A program made the position numbers and the translations under genes. A stretch of DNA of 12,474 nt, taken from Asterionellopsis glacialis (taxonomy: Eukaryota; Bacillariophyta; Plagiogrammaphyceae; Rhaphoneidales; Asterionellopsidaceae). The notes below the pieces were generated by a model, which was not told where the DNA came from, ran no database searches, and saw only the letters and a list, made by a program, of their open reading frames with translations. The stretch's first letter is position 1; each line of letters starts with the position of its first letter. The stretch lies in contig WKLE02000553.1 in NCBI GenBank assembly GCA_014885115.2, forward strand, positions 1,277 to 13,750, written 5' to 3'. Shown here in pieces: positions 1 through 7,290 of the stretch.

Positions 1-107
1 TAAGGTATCTCTCTGTTTAGCAGCACCAGGGGGTAGGACTCTATCTCTCTAGAGTAGAGTTGGATATAAATCATATTATTCTTCCCTATTTATTCATAAT
101 CTTCTAA

Positions 108-115
108 TGACGTCA
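108..115. promoter_or_regulatory. CRE-type palindrome TGACGTCA
   Basis: A perfect TGACGTCA octamer is present. This is the classic bZIP (CREB/ATF) site, and its half-sites TGACGT/ACGTCA are the cores of the CO2/cAMP-responsive elements described in diatom carbonic anhydrase promoters. It lies beyond the 3' end of the PUB-TPR gene, so if it works it more likely serves a gene outside the window to the left. A single 8-mer can occur by chance. Confidence 0.3.
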
Positions 116-201
116 TTTTCTGTCCTCTAACCCTTTTCTTTACACACGATTTCTGCACGATGGTGTTCGGTTTTCACGAAAAAATGTTAAGTTTTTTTGG
201 T

Positions 202-282
202 CAGGACTGACGGTGGTTCACTTTGTCCCCTGAAAAAGTGGTGTTAGCAGTAGACTATGCATACTGCACAGCCACCGTCCTG
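202..282. repeat. Bulged inverted repeat in the 3' flank of the PUB-TPR gene
   Basis: ACGGTGG (210-216) pairs with CCACCGT (272-278). An outer CAGGA (202-206) can pair with TCCTG (278-282) if a few bases bulge. The 55-nt loop contains an ATGCAT palindrome. It lies 64-144 nt past the stop of the leftward gene, so it could fold in that gene's 3' UTR. No known RNA family is recognised. Confidence 0.3.
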
Positions 283-345
283 TTCTCTTTGTTACAGACC
301 TTTCAAGAAAAGTGTTTTAGATATTTAAACTACTACGAACAGTCG

Positions 346-3300
346 CTAGTCTTTTTTAGCATCAGGCTTCGATTTTTCTTGATCTTTCAGAATACCTTCG
401 GCCATTGTAATGTTGCCCATTGTAATAGCAACTAGATGTTGTTCGTCATCCAAGCCAGCATCTTGATAAGCTGTTAAAGCACTTTTCCATCTCTGGAGAG
501 CTCTTCCGTAATCATTTCGTTTGGCATAGAGCGTTCCAATATTATGAAGGGTCTGGGCAACTTCCACAGAGGAGTCGCCAACTTTAGTTTTTCGAATAAG
601 CAATGATGCCATATAACATTCCATGGCTTTGTCTAAGTCGTCCTTTTTTTCAAACACAACACCCATACCAAAAAGAGTTCCTCCAACTTCAATATCGTCG
701 CTACCTAAAATAGCAGTACGAATTCTCAATGACTCCTTCAAACCTTGGAGAGCCTTGTCAGTGTTCTCATCTTTCAGGTACAATCCGGCAATTTTATCGA
801 GACTAGTTGCAACCTCTAAGTGATCACTTCCTAGGAGAGTCCGTCTCAATCGGAACGCTTCCTTGTGGTACTTCATAGCCTCCTTGTCATCGCCCTTAGC
901 TTCATACGCCAAAGCTAGACAGTATTGAGTTTTCGCAACTTTCAAATTCTCTTCGCCAAGAATAACTTGGTAGAGTGCTAAAGCGGATGCAAAGCTTTTG
1001 ACGGAGGCATCGTAGTCCTTCATAGCTTGTTCTACACCGCCTACACGATGCAAAATGTCAGCTACTTTTTCATCATCTCCAAACTCACTCCTCCTCTTCT
1101 GTAGGTAATCATTCAAACATCCTAAACTGTCTCGGTGCTCCTTATTGAGATCATGGGCAGAGGCTATGTCACATAAAATTTCGAGACAATCGATGTGGTC
1201 ATCACCCAAGCTTTGCTGCTTTATTAATCTGGCTTGCTCAAAGTACATGAGAGCTTCGTCCGGGCTATTCATTTTAAGGCAAACTCTACCAAGGTATACA
1301 ACAGTTTCAGCGATGCTGATATGATCTTCTCCGAGGAGCTTGACCTTGATATCGACGCTTTCTCGTAGAATATCTTCCGCCTCGGAATACTTTCCGATAT
1401 CAAGATATGCTACCCCCAATTGATGACTGGCGTCGGCAACAAGAATGGATTCGTTGCCATCGGAAGATTTACTTATTGAAATGCAATGCTCGTAAAACTC
1501 GATTGCCTTTTCAATCTCTTGCCGGGACATATGTGCATCACCCAAGTATTGGCAAGCTTTGGCAACACCCGCATCTTTGGCCCCAAGCTTTTCTTCAAGG
1601 ATAGACTTTGCTTCTTCGTATGTATCGATGGCTTGGTCGTACTCACGTTCAGCATGGTATGCACGGCCCATCCGTAAGAGACTTTCTCCAATAGCTACAT
1701 CTGTGCTGTTTAGCATGAATCGTCTAATCCTTAGAGCTTCTGCAAAGCACTTATGGGCAACTTGTTCTTGCCCAATCTGTAGTTGGACGTCTCCCGCGTC
1801 CGTCAGTATGTCTGCAATCATCAAATCATTTCTACCCATATGTCTCTTTCGGACTCTTGTAGCTTGTTGAAATGAAGATAAGGCTTCGTGAGTAGAGCCA
1901 ACTTCTCGTTGGATTTTGCCAAGGCGATAATGGGCATCAGCAACCGTGATGTCTTCAGATCCAAAAATCTTACTACGAATCTTGAGCCCTTTACCATAGA
2001 ATTCAAGTGCGTGATCGTAATCCTTCCGTTTTTCGTAAATCGACCCGAGTGCTTCAGTTGTGACGGCAACAGTTAGGTGATAACTTCCTAACTGAGATTT
2101 GTAAATTCTCAGCGCGCCACTGAAACACAGTGTTCCTTCTTCATCTTCGCCAATCTCAACGTATGCTATTCCGAGCTGTTCTAAGGTCTCAGCAATGGAA
2201 ATGTGTCCCTTATTGAGCTTCAATCGCTTGATATGCAACGATTCGTCAAAATGAGCAATGGCTTCTTTCAATTGATGCTTGATTTTGTAAATTTTTCCCA
2301 AACAGTGAAGGGAGAAGGCAACATCTAAGTGATCTTCCCCTAAGCTAAGCTTCCGTACTGCTAGAGCATCCTGGTAATACTTCATGGCTTCGTCAGTAAA
2401 ACCTTGTTCGACCATGATATTACCTACATTGTGCAGTGTTTGTGCAATTGAAGGATGATTCTCGCTGAGCACTTTTTTCTTTATTCGAAGGGCTTCTTCG
2501 TAGTAAACACGTGCATCACCATAGTCACATGATTTGGCAGCACAGTTACCCATATTATGCAGTGTTTCCGCAACATCAATGTGAATTTCTCCTAAAGTAA
2601 TTTTTCGAACTTCTAAGGCTTCTTTGAAGACTGCCATGGCAGCTGCATACTTCTTCCGCTTTGCATGAGCGATTCCTGTAGCATTCAGAACTTGTCCGGT
2701 CTTGGAATCTTCTTCTCCCATCAGCTTACGAATTTGGAGACATTTGTCAAAACACTCCAAGCACTTTTGGTATTCGTCAATGCTATCGTATAGGTATCCC
2801 ATTTTTTGCAAGTGACCAGCAAGCTCTTCACGTATTAGTTCCGGATCATCTGATTCCTTCAATTGGTGCTTCAAGGTATCTAAGACGTCTTCGTGTGCAT
2901 GGATAAGAAGCAGTGTTTCACTTTCATCTAATTTTGATGATTGACCGAGGTTGATTCGCATATCTAATGCCCTTTTAAAGACTTTCAATGCCATGCGATG
3001 ATCATTCATACGGACATAGGCATTGCCCATACACGTCATAAGCTCACAAATATCATCGTGTTCGTCGCCTAAAATTTTTCTTCTTGCTCGTAAACTTTTC
3101 GTGTACAAGTCTAAAGCTCGGTCATATTCACCCTTGTCATCATGAATAACAGCAATGTTGTGAAGAATTTCAGCAACTTCTAGACTTTCCTTACCAAAAA
3201 TACTTTCTTTAGCCATGCGTGCTGTAACAAAGTACTTAAAGGCCTTATCGAGAAGTTGTTGCTCGCGATAAACTTTACCGATCCAACACAACGTATCTGC

Positions 3301-6300
3301 CATGTGCTCATCATATTCATCACCACCCTTTTGCATTTGACGAATCTTCAAAGAACTTTTGAAGCATTGCATGGCAGAATCCAATTCTGATTGTTCACAA
3401 TGGATGACACCCATGTTATGCAATGATTTCGCAACCTTGATATCCTTCGGACCAAGTTTTTTACGGTACATATCCTGTGCTTCTTCGTAACAACTCATAC
3501 CTGCACTCAAGTTTCCTCGACTTTGATGACATGCACCCATGCAAATTAAGGTATCGGCTACAGCTTCATTGCCGTGTTCACCAGATTCACGTCGTAGTTT
3601 CAATGTTTTAGAATAAAGTTGCATTTCAAATACGTAATCACCAAGTTCACCTGCAGCCATCCCTAAGTTATGCAAAGCCGTAGCTACATTGTTCCGTTCA
3701 GATACATCACGATGTTTACGGAGTGTTTGTCCAATATGGTACAAACACGTTGCTACTTGTTGACCAGCATCTAGGGCAATATCTCGTGCTTCATTCCATG
3801 CTTGAAGTGTAATAAAATGCACCGATTTACCTGACAACCCGGAAACGTTACCAGATTGATTTTCATCCTCTGCTATTTGTTGATCTCTCGCATCTTGTTG
3901 CATTTGCGATATATAATTGCGACAATCCTTAATGTGTCGTTGTGTGCCCTTCACAGTACCCATAATATCTAAACGGGTTTCAATGAAGGATTTGTGCTTC
4001 AATAACTTTTCAATAGCAGCTACGTTGGTAGAATTCTTGCTATTGCAGGACTTTTCTCCTCCAGCACCATTGCTATAGGACGATGCTGCCAACAACACAG
4101 CAGGTAATGCATAGCAACTGTACCACATAGTTTTTTCTTCTGCAAGTGCACTAGCAAATTCATCAAGCCATTCAGTCCCATAGGCTCGTGACAAAGGAAG
4201 AGATGCACCACAACGTACCATCTTATCATGGCATGTACGAACCCATGTTGTTGGTAATGGTGCAGCATCTTCATCGTGTACTCGAGGTAATTCTCCATCG
4301 GGTGGTGCTTCATCGATTTTTCTAATTTCTAACAAAGACATATCTGCAAGTGATTCATATAATTTTTGGAAGTATTCATCGCTAAGGGTTGATGTGGTGC
4401 TACCATCACCACCCAACACAGTTTTCCATAAAAGTATGACAACTTCGACAGGTATCCATGGGCATTCTGTATCAGAAATTGTATCAAGCAAGGATCGACG
4501 TGCTTCTGAATTGGATTTTGAAGAATCTTCTGTTGCTGATGGTTCACCATATAACAAGTTCATACCATTTCCAAGATACTTCACGCGTTCTACTATCACG
4601 GATAAGGACCCCCAACATGTAGCAAGAATTGCATCAGCACCATTCTCTTCGATGTCCTTTTGAACAGCATCCTCCGTTTTTGCTGTTGTTGCTGTTGTCA
4701 ACCAATCCTTATTCTTTTCTTTCAGTGTGTCCTTAAGTTCTTTCCATAAGTGTTTATCATCTTGCTCTTCGGATAGTAATTCCGAAAAAGATGACGTTAA
4801 AACGGGAATAAATGTAGATCGTGGTTTACGTGACAAATGTTCTTTCGAAGTAGTAGTTGCAACGTTGTTATCATTATCATTTGTGGGAGTGCCTGGCTTC
4901 TTCTTGTTGTCCTTGTTAGAGAAGGACGAGGAAGAAGATGCAGATGCTAATGATCCATCCACCGCATCACCACTCGCTTGTTTATAATCTTTTTCGGATG
5001 ATTTCGTTGGAGTTGATACAGATACGTCATCATTATCATTTTCTTTTTTGGAAGCTGCAAAATAGGAGTCAATCATTGCATCCGAATCATGGTTTTTCGA
5101 ATCCATCATCATATCATTCTTATTTGACACAGTGATTTTAGATGGTAACGAATCTTCTGGATTTGGCATATCAACGTCATTCTCAAGCTTTGTTTCTGTC
5201 ACTACAGAGATATCCATTGGTAAATCTGCGGGAGGGAGGGAGAAAGAATCATGGTGAGGATCATGGCCAATATCAATATCGTCATCGATGAACTCTTTCA
5301 AATCCTCCATGGAACCTTCCTCTTTTGTTTGTCGACGAGGACTCATGGGAGGAAGGCCACTACTAATTTGCTGTTTTACTTTTACTTTAGTATTGTTGGT
5401 GACAGGACCCTTTTGACTTTCTTCTCCTTCTATGGTATTCTGTGACGATAATGGTTGTGGTGATGATGACGACGAAAAATTAGATATAGCTGATAATTCA
5501 GCTTTAGATGTAGAGTTGGTAATTGATGGTGGTGGTGTGTTTGTTGATGAATCAATTGTAGGAGGAGGAGCTGATGAAGCTGATGCTGTGTGTTGTTGCT
5601 GTTTGTTCATGAGTTCCATAATCAATTCATCTTCTGCTGACAAGGATGATGACTGTGCTTGATGATTACTGCTAGTAGCAGAAGTCAAGTCTGACTTTTG
5701 GTTGGTATCTTCAAATACCAAATCTTGTTCTATTTTTTCTAATTTTTTGTCTTGAGTATTTTGTTGTTGCGAAGTTTGGTCATTTCCATCGCTTGTATTG
5801 TGGTTCTTGTCGTTGTCATCATCACTATTACTATCTTTTGGTGGTTCAGGTGGATTGGGTTTGACAGCAGTATTATTATTCAAGTCAAGTGTGTAAATGG
5901 CATGATTATACAAGGTTGATCGACAACGCCATAACCACCATTTACTTTCATTCTTGGAGGAAAGAAGTAGTGTTGTCCCACCCTTTTCCGATGTAAAACA
6001 ACATGCTTCCAAAAATTCAACACCACCCGAATGTCTTGCGACTCGCTTTGAAAAAACAGGATTTGATAATTTTAATTTTCGTGTTTTGACATTGTATTCC
6101 TTTTCCAATAAAATGTTATCGATAACTTTGAGAAGTGTGACAACACATTCCACCGATGTTAATTCTGCTACAGCAGAATCTAATTCACTTTCACTCCTTT
6201 GCATGGTTTTGATATGGTGATTGTATGGCTTGGAATTACTATTAATGGTTTCAATTTTACTATTACTCGTTGATATTTCTGTTGGCTTGGTGTTATTGTC

Positions 6301-6390
6301 TCCTCCAACACCAATTTCGTCAACCAGCGACAATGATGACAATGCCGACGATTTCTTTAGATCTTTTCGATGATCTTTTTCAGAATGCAT
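346..6390 (-). CDS. PUB-domain and multi-TPR (kinesin light chain-like) giant protein
   Basis: A single 2014-residue reading frame. The first ATG is at 6390, with an in-frame TAG at 6409-6411 just upstream; the only other start in between is a GTG, unlikely in a eukaryote. Residues ~79-160 match the PUB fold (KTRKLKLSNPVF near 104-113, then GGVEFLEACCF). PUB domains of PNGase, UBXD1 and RNF31/HOIP bind the C-terminal tail of p97/Cdc48 or related partners. Residues ~165-520 are low-complexity, rich in Ser, Asn, Gln and Asp. Residues ~519-874 are more ordered (WIPVEVVILLW near 645-655) but not recognised. From ~902 to 1984 there are 25 TPRs of the kinesin-light-chain type (A.TLHN.G..Y...DY..A...Y..AL.IR...LG..H), mostly exactly 42 residues, ending in a basic Lys/Asp tail. 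No signal peptide or membrane segment is seen, so it is probably a cytosolic or nuclear scaffold. The TPR assignment is firm, PUB is probable, and a p97 link is inference. Confidence 0.92.
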   Translation of the reverse strand: MHSEKDHRKDLKKSSALSSLSLVDEIGVGGDNNTKPTEISTSNSKIETINSNSKPYNHHIKTMQRSESELDSAVAELTSVECVVTLLKVIDNILLEKEYNVKTRKLKLSNPVFSKRVARHSGGVEFLEACCFTSEKGGTTLLLSSKNESKWWLWRCRSTLYNHAIYTLDLNNNTAVKPNPPEPPKDSNSDDDNDKNHNTSDGNDQTSQQQNTQDKKLEKIEQDLVFEDTNQKSDLTSATSSNHQAQSSSLSAEDELIMELMNKQQQHTASASSAPPPTIDSSTNTPPPSITNSTSKAELSAISNFSSSSSPQPLSSQNTIEGEESQKGPVTNNTKVKVKQQISSGLPPMSPRRQTKEEGSMEDLKEFIDDDIDIGHDPHHDSFSLPPADLPMDISVVTETKLENDVDMPNPEDSLPSKITVSNKNDMMMDSKNHDSDAMIDSYFAASKKENDNDDVSVSTPTKSSEKDYKQASGDAVDGSLASASSSSSFSNKDNKKKPGTPTNDNDNNVATTTSKEHLSRKPRSTFIPVLTSSFSELLSEEQDDKHLWKELKDTLKEKNKDWLTTATTAKTEDAVQKDIEENGADAILATCWGSLSVIVERVKYLGNGMNLLYGEPSATEDSSKSNSEARRSLLDTISDTECPWIPVEVVILLWKTVLGGDGSTTSTLSDEYFQKLYESLADMSLLEIRKIDEAPPDGELPRVHDEDAAPLPTTWVRTCHDKMVRCGASLPLSRAYGTEWLDEFASALAEEKTMWYSCYALPAVLLAASSYSNGAGGEKSCNSKNSTNVAAIEKLLKHKSFIETRLDIMGTVKGTQRHIKDCRNYISQMQQDARDQQIAEDENQSGNVSGLSGKSVHFITLQAWNEARDIALDAGQQVATCLYHIGQTLRKHRDVSERNNVATALHNLGMAAGELGDYVFEMQLYSKTLKLRRESGEHGNEAVADTLICMGACHQSRGNLSAGMSCYEEAQDMYRKKLGPKDIKVAKSLHNMGVIHCEQSELDSAMQCFKSSLKIRQMQKGGDEYDEHMADTLCWIGKVYREQQLLDKAFKYFVTARMAKESIFGKESLEVAEILHNIAVIHDDKGEYDRALDLYTKSLRARRKILGDEHDDICELMTCMGNAYVRMNDHRMALKVFKRALDMRINLGQSSKLDESETLLLIHAHEDVLDTLKHQLKESDDPELIREELAGHLQKMGYLYDSIDEYQKCLECFDKCLQIRKLMGEEDSKTGQVLNATGIAHAKRKKYAAAMAVFKEALEVRKITLGEIHIDVAETLHNMGNCAAKSCDYGDARVYYEEALRIKKKVLSENHPSIAQTLHNVGNIMVEQGFTDEAMKYYQDALAVRKLSLGEDHLDVAFSLHCLGKIYKIKHQLKEAIAHFDESLHIKRLKLNKGHISIAETLEQLGIAYVEIGEDEEGTLCFSGALRIYKSQLGSYHLTVAVTTEALGSIYEKRKDYDHALEFYGKGLKIRSKIFGSEDITVADAHYRLGKIQREVGSTHEALSSFQQATRVRKRHMGRNDLMIADILTDAGDVQLQIGQEQVAHKCFAEALRIRRFMLNSTDVAIGESLLRMGRAYHAEREYDQAIDTYEEAKSILEEKLGAKDAGVAKACQYLGDAHMSRQEIEKAIEFYEHCISISKSSDGNESILVADASHQLGVAYLDIGKYSEAEDILRESVDIKVKLLGEDHISIAETVVYLGRVCLKMNSPDEALMYFEQARLIKQQSLGDDHIDCLEILCDIASAHDLNKEHRDSLGCLNDYLQKRRSEFGDDEKVADILHRVGGVEQAMKDYDASVKSFASALALYQVILGEENLKVAKTQYCLALAYEAKGDDKEAMKYHKEAFRLRRTLLGSDHLEVATSLDKIAGLYLKDENTDKALQGLKESLRIRTAILGSDDIEVGGTLFGMGVVFEKKDDLDKAMECYMASLLIRKTKVGDSSVEVAQTLHNIGTLYAKRNDYGRALQRWKSALTAYQDAGLDDEQHLVAITMGNITMAEGILKDQEKSKPDAKKD
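439..3687 (-). repeat. Array of 25 TPR units (126-bp coding period)
   Basis: Twenty-five consecutive TPR units can be aligned by hand using the LHNMG, EAL.IR and LG..H landmarks. Twenty are exactly 42 residues. The exceptions are unit 1 (41), unit 3 (44), unit 6 (45), unit 7 (72, with a 30-residue insertion) and unit 20 (41). Units 8-19 run in perfect register for 12 repeats. A degenerate half-unit follows. The 42-residue period, rather than 34, places it with kinesin light chain/TPR_12-type repeats. Units differ at many positions, so the expansion is old rather than a recent slippage event. Confidence 0.88.
2704..2919 (-). other. Insertion-bearing seventh TPR that breaks the 42-residue register
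   Basis: Protein residues ~1158-1229. The helix-A segment (LLLIHAHEDVLDTLKHQL) is followed by an acidic stretch (KESDDPELIREELAG) before a normal TPR resumes at MGYLYDSIDEYQKCLECF. The unit is 72 residues long instead of 42. It separates six N-terminal repeats from eighteen C-terminal ones and may be a hinge between two solenoids. Confidence 0.6.
3769..4836 (-). other. Unrecognised folded region between linker and TPRs
   Basis: Residues ~519-874 of the PUB-TPR protein. Unlike the preceding Ser/Asn/Asp-rich linker, it has hydrophobic periodicity and many Trp and Cys: LATCWGSLSVIVERVKYLG, CPWIPVEVVILLWKTVLGG, TTWVRTCHDKMVRCGASLP, TEWLDEFASALAEE, MWYSCYALPAVLLAAS. It ends with a helical, possibly coiled segment (~795-845) leading into the first TPR. 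It is probably an alpha-helical domain; no family was recognised. Confidence 0.45.
4837..5880 (-). other. Low-complexity disordered linker of the PUB-TPR protein
   Basis: Residues ~171-518 are dominated by Ser, Asn, Asp, Gln, Thr and Pro with short runs (SSSSSS, QQQQ, DDDND), repeated acidic patches (EFIDDDIDIGHD) and SP/TP sites (PPMSPRR, GTPTN, STPTK) that could be phosphorylated. It separates the PUB-like domain from the helical and TPR parts, giving a long flexible tether. Confidence 0.7.
5911..6156 (-). other. PUB-like domain coding segment
   Basis: Residues ~79-160. The order of features matches PUB domains: helix VVTLLKVIDNILLE, then KTRKLKLSNPVFSKRV (the family's K.RK..L.N..F block), then GGVEFLEACCF, then a strand-rich end (TTLLLSS..ESKWWLWRC). 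In the PNGase PUB domain the Asn of the L.N..F block helps hold the p97 C-terminal tail; that Asn is retained here at ~residue 110. The call is by motif only, not by profile search. Confidence 0.72.
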
Positions 6391-6578
6391 CACTCCCTCT
6401 GAACCCACCTAGAGAACACAATATCTTTCTTTCTCTATGCGTTCTTGGTTACTAGGTTACTAAGATTTTTGAGAGAGACCTTTCTACCTTTGATCAGTTT
6501 TGCTTTTTTTAACGAGGACCTGTAGTCTCTGCGCACAAATATTAATTCACCTACCTCTGCTCTGCCTGCGGAAGTAAG

Positions 6579-7073
6579 ATGTATTCGTGCTACTGTAGAG
6601 TTGTAGACCCGATGACTCCAGAGGTGGACAGCGGAGGACAACAGAAGAGCTGCTCTTTCTCTTCTTTCTACCGGACTAGCAGATTTTTATGCACTTTGAT
6701 GCAGCCGGTAAGGATACACTTTTCCTTTTCTCGTATATTTTACGTAGAGTTTCGTGGATTCGATGATATCTGGGTCATAGTACGCACTTGGTCATTGTTA
6801 CAGAAATATGACTTGAACGTCCATTTCTACGCAAAGAGTTTAACAGTTCTGGTACTCTTCTGGCATAATGCCAGTTTATCATCAAGGCTTCTTGTTTTTG
6901 TGTTTTGGTTTTTGCACATCGATCCCAAACAGAAGATGTCTCTCGTTGCTATTCGCGCAGTTCGCGCGGCCCTACAAAAAAACTCTTTCCATCCGACATC
7001 CGCACATCATTATTTTTTTTCTCTGCTTTCTGTCATTCTATCCCGATATCTTCCTTCCTCTTCGGTTTCATGA
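6579..7073 (+). CDS. Doubtful 164-residue open frame in the intergenic region
   Basis: Starts at a real ATG and stays open for 164 codons. The product is rich in Phe, Ser, Leu and Val, as expected when T-rich noncoding DNA is translated, because stop codons are rare there. One part stands out: an internal Met at 6936 opens MSLVAIRAVRAALQKN, which reads like an amphipathic mitochondrial presequence, and it sits 4 nt after a CCCAAACAG acceptor-like site. It could be an exon of a small mitochondrial protein, but no partner exon with good splice sites was found. No homolog is recognised. Confidence 0.15.
   Translation: MYSCYCRVVDPMTPEVDSGGQQKSCSFSSFYRTSRFLCTLMQPVRIHFSFSRIFYVEFRGFDDIWVIVRTWSLLQKYDLNVHFYAKSLTVLVLFWHNASLSSRLLVFVFWFLHIDPKQKMSLVAIRAVRAALQKNSFHPTSAHHYFFSLLSVILSRYLPSSSVS
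6860..6874. promoter_or_regulatory. Near-perfect dyad CTGGCATAATGCCAG
   Basis: Seven-base arms CTGGCAT and ATGCCAG flank a single A. Such compact dyads are typical of dimeric transcription factor sites. It lies about 470 bp upstream of the PUB-TPR start and 480 bp upstream of the MFS start, near the middle of the divergent region. No factor is known to match. Confidence 0.25.
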
Positions 7074-7174
7074 GTGAGCCGCAATACGCACTCCTCATGC
7101 GCACACTTACCGGCGGTGCTATGTACAGTATCATAGTCTATTATTATGAAGAAACGGAGAAGCAGCATCCGCAT

Positions 7175-7180
7175 ACGTCA
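7175..7180. promoter_or_regulatory. ACGTCA (CRE half-site) upstream of the MFS gene
   Basis: ACGTCA equals the CCRE2 core described for CO2/cAMP-responsive promoters in a diatom. It lies 175 bp upstream of the first ATG of the transporter. A single 6-mer has weak weight alone and may lie within the transcribed leader. Confidence 0.2.
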
Positions 7181-7196
7181 CAAATATCCCAAATCC

Positions 7197-7290
7197 GTAA
7201 GACAGACAGGGCCAGCAGTTTGTCTGTTGCGTGGGTTCACACAAGATCTATCGCATTTCTCGTTCTTAGGCTTCTTTTCTCCCCTACCAG
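7197..7290 (+). other. Candidate 94-nt leader intron before the MFS gene
   Basis: ATCC|GTAAGA gives a good 5' splice site, and CTTCTTTTCTCCCCTACCAG|AA gives a strong pyrimidine-rich 3' splice site 94 nt later, a size comparable to the 109-nt intron in the phosphatase gene. It would lie in the 5' leader of the transporter mRNA. Alternatively it is an intron in a tiny unannotated gene whose ATG is at 7070. Seen only as sequence signals. Confidence 0.35.

Larger units (their letters stand above)
1..345. other. Intergenic 3' flank of the PUB-TPR gene
   Basis: No credible gene is seen here. The stretch follows the stop of the leftward PUB-TPR gene, so its right part should be that gene's 3' UTR. 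It contains a CRE-type palindrome (108-115), a bulged inverted repeat (202-216 with 272-282), and one AATAAA hexamer on the minus strand (89-94), about 250 nt beyond the stop. That is far for a poly(A) signal, so its use is doubtful. A 70-codon frame on the plus strand begins at a TTG, not an ATG, and overlaps the end of the real gene; it was not accepted. Confidence 0.6.

Noticed and set aside
65..70. TATAAA on the plus strand
   Set aside because: It would direct transcription rightward into the 3' end of the leftward gene, where no plus-strand gene is seen; chance in AT-rich DNA.
223..435. 70-codon plus-strand frame at the left end
   Set aside because: Begins at TTG, overlaps the 3' end of the PUB-TPR gene, and has no recognisable motif.
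4727..5662. Several plus-strand frames opposite the disordered linker of the PUB-TPR gene
   Set aside because: Shadows of Ser/Asp/Asn-rich codons on the other strand; Ser/Leu/Asp-rich products with no domains.
6391..6408. Six-residue upstream extension of the PUB-TPR frame
   Set aside because: It would start at GTG; the first ATG is at 6390 and an in-frame TAG lies directly above, so the ATG is preferred.
6435..6641. 68-codon minus-strand frame upstream of the PUB-TPR gene
   Set aside because: Falls in the expected 5' leader/promoter, with no motif; the downstream ATG and in-frame stop argue against it being an upstream exon.
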